Source of the DNA: Anaerolineaceae bacterium
GTDB taxonomy: Bacteria; Chloroflexota; Anaerolineae; Aggregatilineales; Phototrophicaceae
Length of the DNA: 64,000 bases
Assembly (NCBI GenBank): GCA_020634165.1
Contig: JACKCF010000005.1
Location: 62,001 to 126,000, forward strand
Direction: 5' to 3'
Positions 22,900 to 31,594 of this stretch are shown piece by piece. The notes beneath the pieces are model-generated. The model saw only the letters and a list, made by a program, of their open reading frames with translations, had not been told where the DNA came from and did no database searches. Position numbers and translations under genes: made by a program. Positions within the stretch are counted from its first letter, which is position 1; the number at the start of each line of letters is the position of its first letter.

Positions 22900-24279
22900 A
22901 TGAAGAAGACTCTTTTATTCGTCGTCGTACTGGCACTGCTGGCCGTCCTGGCACTGCCCATCGCCGCCCAGGATGCCCAGACGATTGTGTTCTGGTCCAG
23001 CGAATTCCAGCCAGAGCGTGTCGAACGCCAGCAGGCGATCATCGACGCTTTTGAAGAAGCCAACCCTGGCGTCACCGTTGAACTGGCCGTGATGGATGAA
23101 AACCTGATGGACCAGCTCATGGCCGTCAACATTGCCTCCGGCACCACCCCGGACGTTATTCTGCACCCGATTCAGTTGAGCGCGAAGTGGGTGGAGCAAG
23201 GTGTGCTCGATCCGGCACGGGCGGCGGCAGTCATTGACGCTCTGGGCAAAGACACATTCAGCCCTGGTGCACTGGCCCTGGCTGAGGTCGATGGTGGCTA
23301 TGCCTCGGTCCCATCCGATGGTTGGGGACAGATGGTCCTCTTCCGCAAGGACCTGTTTGAAGCCGCTGGTCTGGAAGCACCCACCAGCTATGCCAATATC
23401 ATGACGGCAGCACAATCACTGCATAACCCCGATGACGGTTTCTACGGCTTCTGCGGGGCCAACAATGCGGGTGAAGTCTTCACCTGGCAGGTGTTTGAGC
23501 ATGTGGCGCTGGCCAATGGCGCGACCTTCGTCGATGCTGACGGCAACATCACCTTTGATTCACCAGAAATGGTCGAAGCCATTCAGTTCTATGTTGACCT
23601 GATGAATTCAGCCGGACAACCAGAAGCGGATTGGTACTGGCTGCAAACCCGCGCGGAATACCTGGCGGGCAACTGTGGCATGACCATCTGGTCACCATTC
23701 ATCCTCGACGAGATGGCTGGCCTGCGCGACAGCGTTCTGCCGACCTGCGCCGAATGTGCTGATGATCCGGCATACATCGCTCGCAACACAGGCGTTGTTT
23801 CGGCATTCAGCGGCTACAGTAGCGATACCCCCGCCGCCTGGGGCAGCACCTTCAACATTGGTATTTCACCCGATGCACCGGAAGCGGCTGAATCGTTCGT
23901 TGAATACTGGTTCAATGAAGGCTACCTGGATGCACTCGGCGTCGCCGCTGAAGGCAAGTTCCCGATGCGTCGTGGTACGCTCGACAACCCGACCGCTTTC
24001 GTCGATGGTTGGAGCATGCTGGATGTTGGTGTCGACCGTCGTGCGCCGCTGAGTGACTTCTACGATGCTGACACGCTGGCGACCATCGTCGCGGGTAGTG
24101 ATGGCTACAGCCGTATGGGCTTCGATGTCGGCCAGAGCACCCTGGCAAGCGCGGTAGGTGCCCAGTTCTTCATTCAGGAGAATCTGGTCGCCGCGATCAA
24201 TGGTGAAATCAGCGCAGAAGAAGCTGCTGAGAACATCCAGATCGAAATCGAAGACCTCCAGTTTGACCTCGAAGGCTAA
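22900..24279 (+). CDS. Sugar ABC transporter substrate-binding protein
   Basis: A 459-residue extracellular solute-binding protein of the family 1 (MalE/UgpB) type. MKKTLLFVVVLALLAVLALPIAAQDAQ is a Sec signal peptide with cleavage probably after AAQ; there is no lipobox cysteine. The mature part shows IVFWSSEFQPERVERQQAIIDAFEEANPGVTVEL and VDGGYASVPSDGWGQMVLFRKDLFEAAG, typical of the family. Several cysteine pairs (FCG, NCGM, TCAEC) may form disulphides. GAAGGG precedes the ATG. It is the first gene of the LacI-controlled operon; without a lipid anchor, retention would depend on another anchor or on the envelope. Confidence 0.93.
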   Translation: MKKTLLFVVVLALLAVLALPIAAQDAQTIVFWSSEFQPERVERQQAIIDAFEEANPGVTVELAVMDENLMDQLMAVNIASGTTPDVILHPIQLSAKWVEQGVLDPARAAAVIDALGKDTFSPGALALAEVDGGYASVPSDGWGQMVLFRKDLFEAAGLEAPTSYANIMTAAQSLHNPDDGFYGFCGANNAGEVFTWQVFEHVALANGATFVDADGNITFDSPEMVEAIQFYVDLMNSAGQPEADWYWLQTRAEYLAGNCGMTIWSPFILDEMAGLRDSVLPTCAECADDPAYIARNTGVVSAFSGYSSDTPAAWGSTFNIGISPDAPEAAESFVEYWFNEGYLDALGVAAEGKFPMRRGTLDNPTAFVDGWSMLDVGVDRRAPLSDFYDADTLATIVAGSDGYSRMGFDVGQSTLASAVGAQFFIQENLVAAINGEISAEEAAENIQIEIEDLQFDLEG

Positions 24280-24295
24280 GTTATAGCTACACGAC

Positions 24296-24321
24296 CTGGG
24301 GTGGGCTGCGGCCTGCCCCAG
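24296..24321 (+). promoter_or_regulatory. Intercistronic hairpin between binding protein and permease genes
   Basis: CTGGGG...GGC / GCC...CCCCAG forms an 11-bp stem (two G-T wobbles) with a TGCG loop just after the binding-protein stop codon. No U-tract follows. Hairpins here commonly protect the 5' message and let binding protein outnumber permease; partial termination is also possible. Confidence 0.6.
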
Positions 24322-24416
24322 TCACTTTGACCGCTTTTCGCATCTTTCCTGATCGCGCCAGTACACAACCGACATGACTTCCCTGGCCGTGAGGGTGTTT
24401 TGCAGGGACATACCGC

Positions 24417-25907
24417 ATGGATACGGTACTCAATATTCTGCTCTGGGCCGTGATTGGGGCCCTACCTGGTTTTTACGTTTTCTTCGTCAAATTGTACGAC
24501 ACGCGCCTGGGCGTCCTGATTGGCGCAGTCCTGGGTGTGCTCGTCGGCGTGGTGGGCACCAGCATCGGCCTGATTGCCAGCCCGATAAGCGCGATTGCGA
24601 CCATCTTTGGGCTGCTGGTGGTCGGCTTGCTGCTATTACCCCAAAGCGCCTACCCCGACGATCAGAAAGATAACCAGCAGCGGCGCCTGATTACAGCCGT
24701 TATCGGCTTCGTTCTGCTGTTGTTCCTGATTGTAGGGCTGACCAGCATTCTGCCTGCTGATTTCCCCATCAGTCCGGGGCTGATTACGATTGCTGTGATT
24801 GTGCTTTTCCTGATTTATGTGGTGCCACGTGGCGACTTCGACAATCAGCAGAGCAATGCACAGCGCATCAGCAACCTGGCCTATGCGCTCACGCTGCCAA
24901 CCGTCTTAATTGTGACAGGCATCGTCATTTTTCCGGTGATCTGGAACGTCATTTTCAGCCTGCGCGATATTTCTGTCGGTGATTTGCGCGATGTCGAGCT
25001 TTTCGACCTGCGCGAGATTACCCTCGACAATTTTGAAGCTCAGGGTGGGTTCCGCTTTGATGCTGTGCCCTGTGAAATGGACGACAGCGGCACCTGCATC
25101 CTCGATGAAGATGGCAACATTACCTACGTGAACCCGCGCCGCTACTTTGATGATTATCGCGGCTACCGTGAAACAGGCGCGATTGACATCGGCGACACGC
25201 ATTATGCCATCGGTGTGCGCAACCCAGAGTTCTACCCGATGCTGATACGCACGTTTATGTATACGCTGGTCAGCAGCGTGCTGGCGATTTTCTTCGGATT
25301 GGTGGCGGCACTAGTGGTGAGGGAAGCCTTCCCTGGACGCGCCATTTTCAGGGGATTCTTGCTGTTCCCCTATATCGCCCCTGTGATTTCAGTGGCCTTC
25401 ATCTGGCAGGTGCTGCTGCGGCAAAACGGCTTCGTCAACGGACTACTGGGCACAAACACGCAGTTTTTATCCGGCAATGACACATTCCTGGGCGTGGCCC
25501 TGCCGCTGGTGATGGTCATCCTCTTCCAGACGTGGCGCTACTTCCCGTTTGCTTTCCTGTTCTTGCTGGCGCGCATCCAGGCCATTCCCGATGACATCTA
25601 CGAAGCGGCCAAAGTCGATGGTGCGACGCCGATTCAACGGCTCTTGTACGTCACCCTGCCGCAGCTACGCGGCGTGTTCGGGACCCTGTTCCTGCTGCGC
25701 TTCATCTGGACGTTCAACAAGTTCGATGATGTGTACCTGCTCACCGGACCGATTGAACAGACCAAGGTCATTCCGGTACAGATTTTTGAATCGCTTTTTA
25801 CGGAAGGCAACGTGGGCGAGGCCAGCGCGGTCGCAGTTGTCATGGCAGGCATCCTGGCGGTGACGCTGCTGATTTACTTCCGTTATTTCCTAGTAGATGA
25901 GGCGTAA
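24417..25907 (+). CDS. Sugar ABC transporter permease (MalF-like) with N-terminal membrane extension
   Basis: A 496-residue permease. The first about 150 residues hold four or five extra transmembrane helices (LLWAVIGALPGFYVFF, VLIGAVLGVLVGVVGTSI, IGFVLLLFLIVGLTSIL, LITIAVIVLFLIYVV) before the MalF-type region beginning NLAYALTLPTVLIVTGIVIFPVIWNVIFSL. A roughly 80-residue extracytoplasmic loop precedes the core. The EAA motif YEAAKVDGATPIQRLLYVTLP is at about residues 393-413. It docks with an ATPase that is not encoded here. It ends 2 nt before the second permease gene. Confidence 0.92.
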   Translation: MDTVLNILLWAVIGALPGFYVFFVKLYDTRLGVLIGAVLGVLVGVVGTSIGLIASPISAIATIFGLLVVGLLLLPQSAYPDDQKDNQQRRLITAVIGFVLLLFLIVGLTSILPADFPISPGLITIAVIVLFLIYVVPRGDFDNQQSNAQRISNLAYALTLPTVLIVTGIVIFPVIWNVIFSLRDISVGDLRDVELFDLREITLDNFEAQGGFRFDAVPCEMDDSGTCILDEDGNITYVNPRRYFDDYRGYRETGAIDIGDTHYAIGVRNPEFYPMLIRTFMYTLVSSVLAIFFGLVAALVVREAFPGRAIFRGFLLFPYIAPVISVAFIWQVLLRQNGFVNGLLGTNTQFLSGNDTFLGVALPLVMVILFQTWRYFPFAFLFLLARIQAIPDDIYEAAKVDGATPIQRLLYVTLPQLRGVFGTLFLLRFIWTFNKFDDVYLLTGPIEQTKVIPVQIFESLFTEGNVGEASAVAVVMAGILAVTLLIYFRYFLVDEA

Positions 25908-25909
25908 CT

Positions 25910-26893
25910 ATGGCCAGCATGACGCAAACCAACCAAACACAAAAAGTATGGACGCGCGAAGAAATTGAATCCCTGGCCGGACGCATCATCAAATGGATAC
26001 TGATCGTGTTCTTCGCCGTGATTACCGTGTTCCCGTTTTACTGGATGCTAAACCTGTCACTGCGACCCGAACAGGACGTGCTCACCAACCCGACCAAGCT
26101 GTTCCCCAGTGGCGAGGACATCAGCAATACGCTGCATCCGGTCGGCTGCTGGCTGCGCTATGGCACCGATGATCCTGAAGAAAATCCGGCTGTTCCTGCC
26201 GATTGCACCAACGTGTTCAGCCGCAGCAGCTATACGATTGTGCTGGTGCAGCAGGGATTCCCGCCCTTTATTGGCAACAGTGTTCTGCTGGCCCTGCTGA
26301 CTGTCTCGCTGACGCTGCTGCTGGCCATCCCTGCCGCCTATGCCATCACCCGCCTGACTTACCAGGGGCGCAATGCCATGTCCTGGGGCATCCTGCTGAT
26401 CTACATGTTTCCGGCGATTGTGCTGGCGATTCCGCTGTTTGTGGTCTTCACGCGGACAGGTCTGGCAGGTTCGCTGGAAGGTCTGGTGATTGTGTACCTT
26501 TCGGGAACGCTGCCGGTGGCACTGTATATGCTGCGCAGCTACTTCGTCACCATTCCGCCGGATTTGGAAGAAGCCGCCCTGATCGACGGTTGTACCTATG
26601 CCAGCACCATCTGGCGTATTACGATACCCCTGGCCACCCCGGCGATTGCCTCTGTCGCGCTGTATACGTTCATGATCGCCTGGAACGAGTTCCTGTATGC
26701 GTTCCTGTTCCTGTTCACGCAGCGAGATCGCTGGACACTGCCGCTGGGTTTACAGCAGCTCAACGATCAGGAAGTGCCCGTCACGGCATTGATGGCTGGT
26801 TCGCTGATTATCAGCATCCCGATCATCGTGATCTTCTTCTTCTTTGAGCGCTTCCTGACGCGCGGTTTGACGGCAGGCGCAGTTAAGGGGTAA
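25910..26893 (+). CDS. Sugar ABC transporter permease (MalG-like)
   Basis: A 327-residue integral membrane protein with six predicted helices and the EAA loop EEAALIDGCTYASTIWRITIPLATPAIAS in the fourth cytoplasmic loop. IIKWILIVFFAVITVFPFYWMLNLSLRP begins helix 1, followed by a periplasmic loop containing two cysteines (VGCWLRYG, DCTNVFS). Partner of the MalF-like permease; both depend on a shared MsmK/UgpC-type ATPase encoded elsewhere. Its stop is followed by a palindromic repeat separating it from the phosphorylase gene. Confidence 0.93.
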   Translation: MASMTQTNQTQKVWTREEIESLAGRIIKWILIVFFAVITVFPFYWMLNLSLRPEQDVLTNPTKLFPSGEDISNTLHPVGCWLRYGTDDPEENPAVPADCTNVFSRSSYTIVLVQQGFPPFIGNSVLLALLTVSLTLLLAIPAAYAITRLTYQGRNAMSWGILLIYMFPAIVLAIPLFVVFTRTGLAGSLEGLVIVYLSGTLPVALYMLRSYFVTIPPDLEEAALIDGCTYASTIWRITIPLATPAIASVALYTFMIAWNEFLYAFLFLFTQRDRWTLPLGLQQLNDQEVPVTALMAGSLIISIPIIVIFFFFERFLTRGLTAGAVKG

Positions 26894-26915
26894 TCTGGCA
26901 GACTAACTTTGTGCA

Positions 26916-27031
26916 CTGGACCCCACCCCCATATCCCCTCCCCGTGAGGTGAGGGGACTTGACAAACCAGATTGGTAGCAGGCGGGGCATCCTTCCCCCT
27001 CACGGGGGAAGGACCGAGGAAGGGGGTCCAG
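26916..27031. repeat. 116-bp family A palindromic repeat with 9-bp terminal inverted repeats
   Basis: The ends are CTGGACCCC and GGGGTCCAG, exact inverted copies. Inside are two hairpins (CCCCTCCCCGTGAGGTGAGGGG; CCTTCCCCCTCACGGGGGAAGG). The right half, 'gcatccttcc.cctcacgg', 'gaaggaccgaggaagggggtc', is shared with 42496-42604. It looks like a small non-autonomous element inserted between the permease and phosphorylase genes; the upstream part of the phosphorylase frame reads through it. Confidence 0.8.
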
Positions 27032-27066
27032 AGCAGCATCTACATCACCTTCTTTGGAGCAAATAC

Positions 27067-28788
27067 ATGGCTGACGACACACAGACACCATCGCAGCAAA
27101 CCATCAGGCAATTAATCGAGCGCCTCTATGGCGATCAGGCTGAAACGACCCTTTCCCGCATTGATGCCCTGGTTGAGCGCTACCAGTCACGGATACCGGA
27201 CATGGCTCCATCGGCGGATCGTTTTGATGAGCGCGACACCATCCTGATTACCTATGGCGATACGCTCCATGCTGACGGTGAGCACCCTTTAGAAACACTG
27301 CACCGCTTCGGCAAAGATCACCTCAAGGGCATCATCGAAACCATCCACATTCTGCCCTTCTTCCCCTACTCATCGGATGACGGATTCAGTGTGCAGGATT
27401 ATTATGCCGTCAATCCCGATGTGGGCACCTGGGACGATGTCGATGCGCTGGCCGAGGACTTCGGCCTGATGTTCGATGCCGTGTTCAACCACATGTCAGC
27501 CCAGAGCGAATGGTTCGAGAAGTTCCTGGCGGGTGACGCAGGCTACGAGCACCTCTTCATGACCGAATCACTGGAAACGGACCTCAGCCAGGTGACGCGA
27601 CCCCGGCAGTCACCGCTGCTGACGGCCTTCACACGGCCCAATGGCGAAACAGTCCATGTGTGGACCACCTTCAGCGCCGATCAGGTTGATTTCGATATTC
27701 GCTATCCTGAGACATTGCTCTATCTGCTGGATGTGCTGCTGTATTACATCAGTCACGGCGCCAGCATCATCCGCCTGGATGCGATTGCCTTCCTGTGGAA
27801 AATCGCCGGAACGTCGAGTATTCATCTGCAACAGACGCATGAGGTCATTCAGGTGATGCGCGCCGTGCTGGATCAGGTTGCGCCGCAGGTCATCCTCATT
27901 ACAGAAACCAACGTGCCCCATAAAGAAAACATCAGCTACTTTGGCGATGGTCACAACGAGGCGCAGATGGTCTATAACTTCACGCTGCCTCCCCTGCTCT
28001 TCCACACATTTTTGCAGCACGATGCGACCATTCTGCGCGAATGGGTCAACAGCCTGAGCACCCCGTCTGACGATACGACCTTCTTCAACTTCACTGCCTC
28101 GCATGATGGCATCGGCGTGCGGCCAGTAGAAGGCATCCTGGGTGAAGATGCGCTCAACGCACTGGTGGCGCATGTGCAGCAAAGCGGCGGTCGCGTTTCG
28201 TTCAAGCGCAATCCCGATGGCAGCGACAGCCCCTATGAACTGAATGTCACCTATGTAGACGCCCTGATCGACCCAAGCGAATCACAGGCATTGCAGGTCA
28301 AACGTTTCGTACTTTCACAGGCGATTGCCATGTCGCTGGCGGGCGTACCTGCAATCTATATTCACAGTCTGTTGGGTTCACGGAACGACATTGCGGGCAT
28401 GGAAAGCAGCGGCGTCAACCGGCGCATCAATCGCGCCAAGCTGGCTTATACCGATATTCAGGCAGAGCTGGCTGATCCAAACACTTTTCGGGCGCAGGTT
28501 TTCGCAGCCTACAGCCACCTGATCGAGGTTCGGCGGCAGCAGGCGGCCTTCCACCCGAATGCCGCTCAAGAGGCCATCGACCTGGGCCGCACCAACCTGT
28601 TTGGGCTGTTACGCAAATCGGAATCGCAGACGATCCTGGGGCTGTTCAACCTGACGCCGGAGGTGCAGGCGGTCGATGTATCGCAATGGCTGGATGGCGA
28701 AGTGCTGGATGTTATCAGTGGGGAAATGAAAAAGCCCCAGATCAGCCTGGAGCCTTACGAAGTCGTATGGTTGTCTAAAGACGTATAA
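27067..28788 (+). CDS. GH13_18 sugar phosphorylase (sucrose/glucosylglycerate phosphorylase-like)
   Basis: A 573-residue GH13 enzyme of the phosphorylase subfamily. Catalytic residues are visible: nucleophile D238 in RLDAIAFLWK, acid/base E280 in LITETNVPHKENISYFG and the transition-state Asp D347 in ASHDGIGVRP. NHMSAQSEWFEKFLAGD resembles YcjM-type glucosylglycerate phosphorylases more than sucrose phosphorylases, so glucosylglycerate or a related glucoside is the likelier substrate, phosphorolysed to glucose-1-phosphate. Sequence alone does not decide. TGGAGC lies before the ATG at 27067. It follows the ABC genes after a repeat and probably degrades the imported disaccharide. Confidence 0.9.
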   Translation: MADDTQTPSQQTIRQLIERLYGDQAETTLSRIDALVERYQSRIPDMAPSADRFDERDTILITYGDTLHADGEHPLETLHRFGKDHLKGIIETIHILPFFPYSSDDGFSVQDYYAVNPDVGTWDDVDALAEDFGLMFDAVFNHMSAQSEWFEKFLAGDAGYEHLFMTESLETDLSQVTRPRQSPLLTAFTRPNGETVHVWTTFSADQVDFDIRYPETLLYLLDVLLYYISHGASIIRLDAIAFLWKIAGTSSIHLQQTHEVIQVMRAVLDQVAPQVILITETNVPHKENISYFGDGHNEAQMVYNFTLPPLLFHTFLQHDATILREWVNSLSTPSDDTTFFNFTASHDGIGVRPVEGILGEDALNALVAHVQQSGGRVSFKRNPDGSDSPYELNVTYVDALIDPSESQALQVKRFVLSQAIAMSLAGVPAIYIHSLLGSRNDIAGMESSGVNRRINRAKLAYTDIQAELADPNTFRAQVFAAYSHLIEVRRQQAAFHPNAAQEAIDLGRTNLFGLLRKSESQTILGLFNLTPEVQAVDVSQWLDGEVLDVISGEMKKPQISLEPYEVVWLSKDV

Positions 28789-28796
28789 GCTGCGTA

Positions 28797-29183
28797 TCAA
28801 TCAATCACGGCAACGGCTTCGATCTCTACCAGGGCACCTGGTACACCGAGTGCTTCTACAAAGAGAAAGCTGATTGGGGTTGGATAATGACCCCACGCCT
28901 TTTGGGCTGCCGCATAGCCTTCACGGATGTCCTGGCCTTTTACAACATAGATCGTCTGCTTCACTACATTTTCTTGCGTGGCGCCAACGGCTTTGAGAAT
29001 TTCAAGCATATTCATATAGGCTTGTTCAATTTGCGCAGCAAGCGTATCACCAGCCATGGTGCCATCGACCAGCCGACCGTTTTGGCCACCGATATACAAC
29101 GTTTTGCCACCTTCAGCCAGTGCTGCTTGTGAGAAAGCCGGACTCTTATGAAGTGTATCTGGATTGATGTGTGTGATTTTCAT
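28797..29183 (-). CDS. RidA family protein (YjgF/chorismate mutase-like fold)
   Basis: A 128-residue protein with the YjgF/RidA fold: LHKSPAFSQAALAEGGKTLYIGGQNGRLVDG, LEILKAVGATQENVVKQTIYVV and the C-terminal FVEALGVPGALVEIEAVAVI. The IGGQ motif and the final E-A-V-A are typical, but the arginine that binds 2-aminoacrylate in archetypal RidA is not evident at the usual place, so deaminase activity is doubtful; many such homologues act on other substrates. The ATG at 29183 is chosen by fit to the family start. Its end lies 8 nt from the end of the convergent phosphorylase gene. Confidence 0.83.
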   Translation of the reverse strand: MKITHINPDTLHKSPAFSQAALAEGGKTLYIGGQNGRLVDGTMAGDTLAAQIEQAYMNMLEILKAVGATQENVVKQTIYVVKGQDIREGYAAAQKAWGHYPTPISFLFVEALGVPGALVEIEAVAVID

Positions 29184-29226
29184 AGAACATTTGTCTCCAT
29201 TTTGCGGTGATTGTACCACCCTAGGA

Positions 29227-29258
29227 GAAAAGAAAAAGCCCCAGTGAATACCGGGGCC
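29227..29258 (-). terminator. Rho-independent terminator for the small membrane protein gene
   Basis: On the minus strand GGCCCCGG...CTGGGGC forms a GC-rich stem directly followed by TTTTTCTTTTC. It lies about 30 nt after the stop of the 58-residue protein gene. Confidence 0.85.
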
Positions 29259-29288
29259 TTACAGTGTCATGTTGTTGCCGTAAGATGC

Positions 29289-29465
29289 TTAGATTTCCAG
29301 GGCATCCAGTTCAGCCGAGGCCGGAACACCGACCAGGCCGCCCATGATGCCGCCAATCACAATGCCATAGGTCGCATCATTTGCGAAGATCATTGCGACG
29401 AGTGCGCCGATAATTGCGCCGAGAACGATACTGCTCATGAGGATAATGCGCATATTGTCAGACAT
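29289..29465 (-). CDS. Small two-helix membrane protein, glycine-rich
   Basis: A 58-residue protein: MSDNMRIILMSSIVLGAIIGALVAMIFANDATYGIVIGGIMGGLVGVP..., two short helices with G-x-x-x-G pairs (GAIIG, GGIMGG) like a glycine-zipper membrane insert, and an acidic tail. A Shine-Dalgarno AAGGTGG precedes the ATG at 29465 by about 7 nt and a terminator follows, so it is a real, independent transcription unit. No function can be assigned. Confidence 0.72.
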   Translation of the reverse strand: MSDNMRIILMSSIVLGAIIGALVAMIFANDATYGIVIGGIMGGLVGVPASAELDALEI

Positions 29466-29817
29466 TGTAGACCACCTTGAATAACCAATTTCAGCGAAGT
29501 TCATCAACTTATAGGGCTATTATGCGCCGCTGTAGTCCCCTTCGCAGCGGACAGATCAAACCAAGATATCGCCTGATCGTTGAGCACATTTACTACTTTT
29601 TTACACAAAGGTGGCATCATTTGTCGCCAGTTCCCACACTATCCACAATAGATGGCGGAATGCTTTGTTGAGATGTGACAAAAGCCTTTTTCGCCTCAAT
29701 AGTCGATACTCACAGGTTGCATAGCTGGCCAAAAAATCTATGTTGTATGCAGCGATTGCCCTGTAAACCAAATTGGAGTATGCTCTCTAATAGAACACTT
29801 GTTTGGGGAGCAGGAAG
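29466..29817. other. Divergent intergenic region
   Basis: About 350 bp between the small membrane protein gene (minus) and the DUF5655 gene (plus). It has no plausible ORF. The only recognisable element is the promoter at 29756-29784; the minus-strand gene's promoter must also lie here but shows no clear consensus. The sequence is AT-richer than its neighbours. Confidence 0.5.
29756..29784 (+). promoter_or_regulatory. Putative promoter of the DUF5655 gene
   Basis: TTGCCC (29756-29761) and TATGCT (29779-29784) are separated by 17 bp, 34 nt before the ATG at 29818. The match to consensus is moderate (4 of 6 in each box). Confidence 0.4.
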
Positions 29818-30165
29818 ATGAGTACTTATAAGATTGAAAATCATTTTGAAGGAAAAGACCCTATTGTTTGGCAAATATACAACGAGTTGATGACGCGGCT
29901 CAGTCTACTCGGCCCTGTTACCGCTGCACCAAAGAAAACCTCTATTCATCTCGATAATAAGTCTGGTTTTGCGGGCGTTTACACGCGAAAGTCCTATATT
30001 TTGTTGCATTTCCGGCTAGCACATCAAGTGGAAGATCCTCGCATATCCAAGATCGAAAAACATTCTGCACACCGCTTCATGCATACAGTTACGCTCAGGT
30101 CAGGAGCGGATATCGATAACCAACTAGTACAGTGGCTAAAAGAAGCATACGAGTTAGCGGGGTAG
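29818..30165 (+). CDS. DUF5655 domain-containing protein
   Basis: A 115-residue cytoplasmic protein matching the DUF5655 pattern: VWQIYNELMTRLSLLGPVTAAPKKTSIHLDNKSGFAGVYTRKSYILLHFRL, then HRFMHTVTLRSGADIDNQLVQWLKEAYELAG. The core K-T-S-I-H...F-A-G-V motif is characteristic; the family is of unknown function and often stands beside membrane proteins. AGGAAG lies just before the ATG at 29818. The following membrane protein gene starts two bases after the TAG, so they form an operon. Confidence 0.82.
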   Translation: MSTYKIENHFEGKDPIVWQIYNELMTRLSLLGPVTAAPKKTSIHLDNKSGFAGVYTRKSYILLHFRLAHQVEDPRISKIEKHSAHRFMHTVTLRSGADIDNQLVQWLKEAYELAG

Positions 30166-30167
30166 AG

Positions 30168-30479
30168 ATGAATACTATTCTTCTTGGTGGCCTTCTCGGT
30201 CTCGTTTTCGGTACACTCGATATCATCCCGATGTATTTTATGAAGGGATTTGACAACAAGCGTACCGCCATGATAGCGGCCTTCATCGAACGCTTCTCAA
30301 TCGGCCTACTCATCGGCGCAACGCAATTTCCTATTTCAACCATATTACAAGGCCTTCTCATTAGCATTTTGATCAGCATTCCGACTGCTCTAATTACCAA
30401 AGCCTATGTGCCTGTATTGACTACAGCCGTCATTGGTGGTGCTGTCATCGGCTTTGCCGTCGGTCAATGGGGACTTTAA
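30168..30479 (+). CDS. Small four-helix membrane protein
   Basis: A 103-residue, very hydrophobic protein with about four helices (ILLGGLLGLVFGTLDIIPMYF; RFSIGLLIGATQFPI; ILQGLLISILISIPTALI; VLTTAVIGGAVIGFAVGQ). It begins two bases after the stop of the DUF5655 gene and is translationally coupled to it. I recognise no family beyond a generic small integral membrane protein; the operon suggests the pair acts together. Confidence 0.72.
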   Translation: MNTILLGGLLGLVFGTLDIIPMYFMKGFDNKRTAMIAAFIERFSIGLLIGATQFPISTILQGLLISILISIPTALITKAYVPVLTTAVIGGAVIGFAVGQWGL

Positions 30480-30565
30480 GACATCGACATCCTGTGCAAA
30501 CATCCACTTGTGTTTATGCCAGAACGTGGCAACATTACCCCCACGAAACTGACAAAAGAACTGCC

Positions 30566-31594
30566 ATGAAAAAGCCCATCTACACATTTGATGTATCACT
30601 CGTCATCCCAGTCTATAACGAGGTCGAGAGCCTGCCGCTTCTGCATAAAAAGATCACGCAGGTGATGACCGAAAATGATTATTCCTGGGAGGTCATCTAC
30701 ATCGATGATGGCAGCGACGATGGCTCTACTCACTGGTTGGAAGACCTCAGTGAGCACGATGAACACGTGGTTGTGGCCATCCAGCGTCGGAATTTTGGTA
30801 AGGCGGTCGCCCTGACAACCGGTTTCGCCCTCACACGCGGTCGCTTCATCGCGACCCTCGATAGCGATTTGCAGGACGAACCCAATGAGATTCCGCGCCT
30901 GTTTGCCGAGTTGGAAGATGGCTACGACATCGTCACCGGATGGAAAGAAACACGCAAAGACCCCCTCAGCAAGCGCATTCCGTCTAAGATTGCCAACGGC
31001 TTCACCAGCCTGATGACTGGCTTGCGGCTGAACGACATGAACAGCGGCCTCAAAGCCTATCGTGCGAACTGCGCCAAGAGCCTGCGCCTGTATGGGGACC
31101 TGCATCGTTATGTCCCCGTGATCGCCTACCTGAATGGCTACAAGGTCAGTGAACTGCCGGTTGTGCATCATGAACGGCGCTTTGGTCACAGCAAATATGG
31201 CCCAGGTCGCCTGATTCGCGGCGGCCTCGACCTGATTACCGTACTGTTCCTCAGCAAATTCAGCACGCGGCCACTGCACCTGTTTGGGCCACTTGGCGGC
31301 GCCTTGTTCGGCATTGGTCTGTTCATCAACTTAGTTCTGGCGCTGGAATGGCTCGGTGGAGATCGCGGCCTGCATGAGCGCCCTCTGCTGACGTTGGGCG
31401 TGTTGCTGACGCTTATGGGGCTGCAACTGCTGACGATGGGCTTGATCGCGGAATTGGTCGTGTCGTTCATGCAGCGACAGGACAACCCACTCAACACCTT
31501 GCGCGATGTCTACCGATATGATGATGAAACTATCGCCGTGATTCACCAGCCATCCGCCAAACCGGAAAAGGCCGAACCTCAGCCGCATGCCTAG
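30566..31594 (+). CDS. GT2 family glycosyltransferase (DPM1/ArnC/GtrB-like)
   Basis: A 342-residue membrane glycosyltransferase. The GT-A domain has SLVIPVYNEVESLP, VIYIDDGSDDGS and the metal-binding DSDLQD (residues 99-104), and the C-terminal part two transmembrane segments (GALFGIGLFINLVLALEWL and LLTLMGLQLLTMGLIAELVVSF). Such enzymes transfer a sugar from a nucleotide sugar to polyprenyl or dolichyl phosphate for cell-surface glycan or protein glycosylation. The ATG at 30566 suits the family start; an upstream frame lacks homology. It overlaps the sulfotransferase gene by 8 nt. Confidence 0.92.
   Translation: MKKPIYTFDVSLVIPVYNEVESLPLLHKKITQVMTENDYSWEVIYIDDGSDDGSTHWLEDLSEHDEHVVVAIQRRNFGKAVALTTGFALTRGRFIATLDSDLQDEPNEIPRLFAELEDGYDIVTGWKETRKDPLSKRIPSKIANGFTSLMTGLRLNDMNSGLKAYRANCAKSLRLYGDLHRYVPVIAYLNGYKVSELPVVHHERRFGHSKYGPGRLIRGGLDLITVLFLSKFSTRPLHLFGPLGGALFGIGLFINLVLALEWLGGDRGLHERPLLTLGVLLTLMGLQLLTMGLIAELVVSFMQRQDNPLNTLRDVYRYDDETIAVIHQPSAKPEKAEPQPHA

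Noticed and set aside
26203..26847. A 214-residue out-of-frame ORF within the MalG-like permease gene
   Set aside because: It is a shadow of the permease reading frame, which has clear transmembrane helices and the EAA motif.
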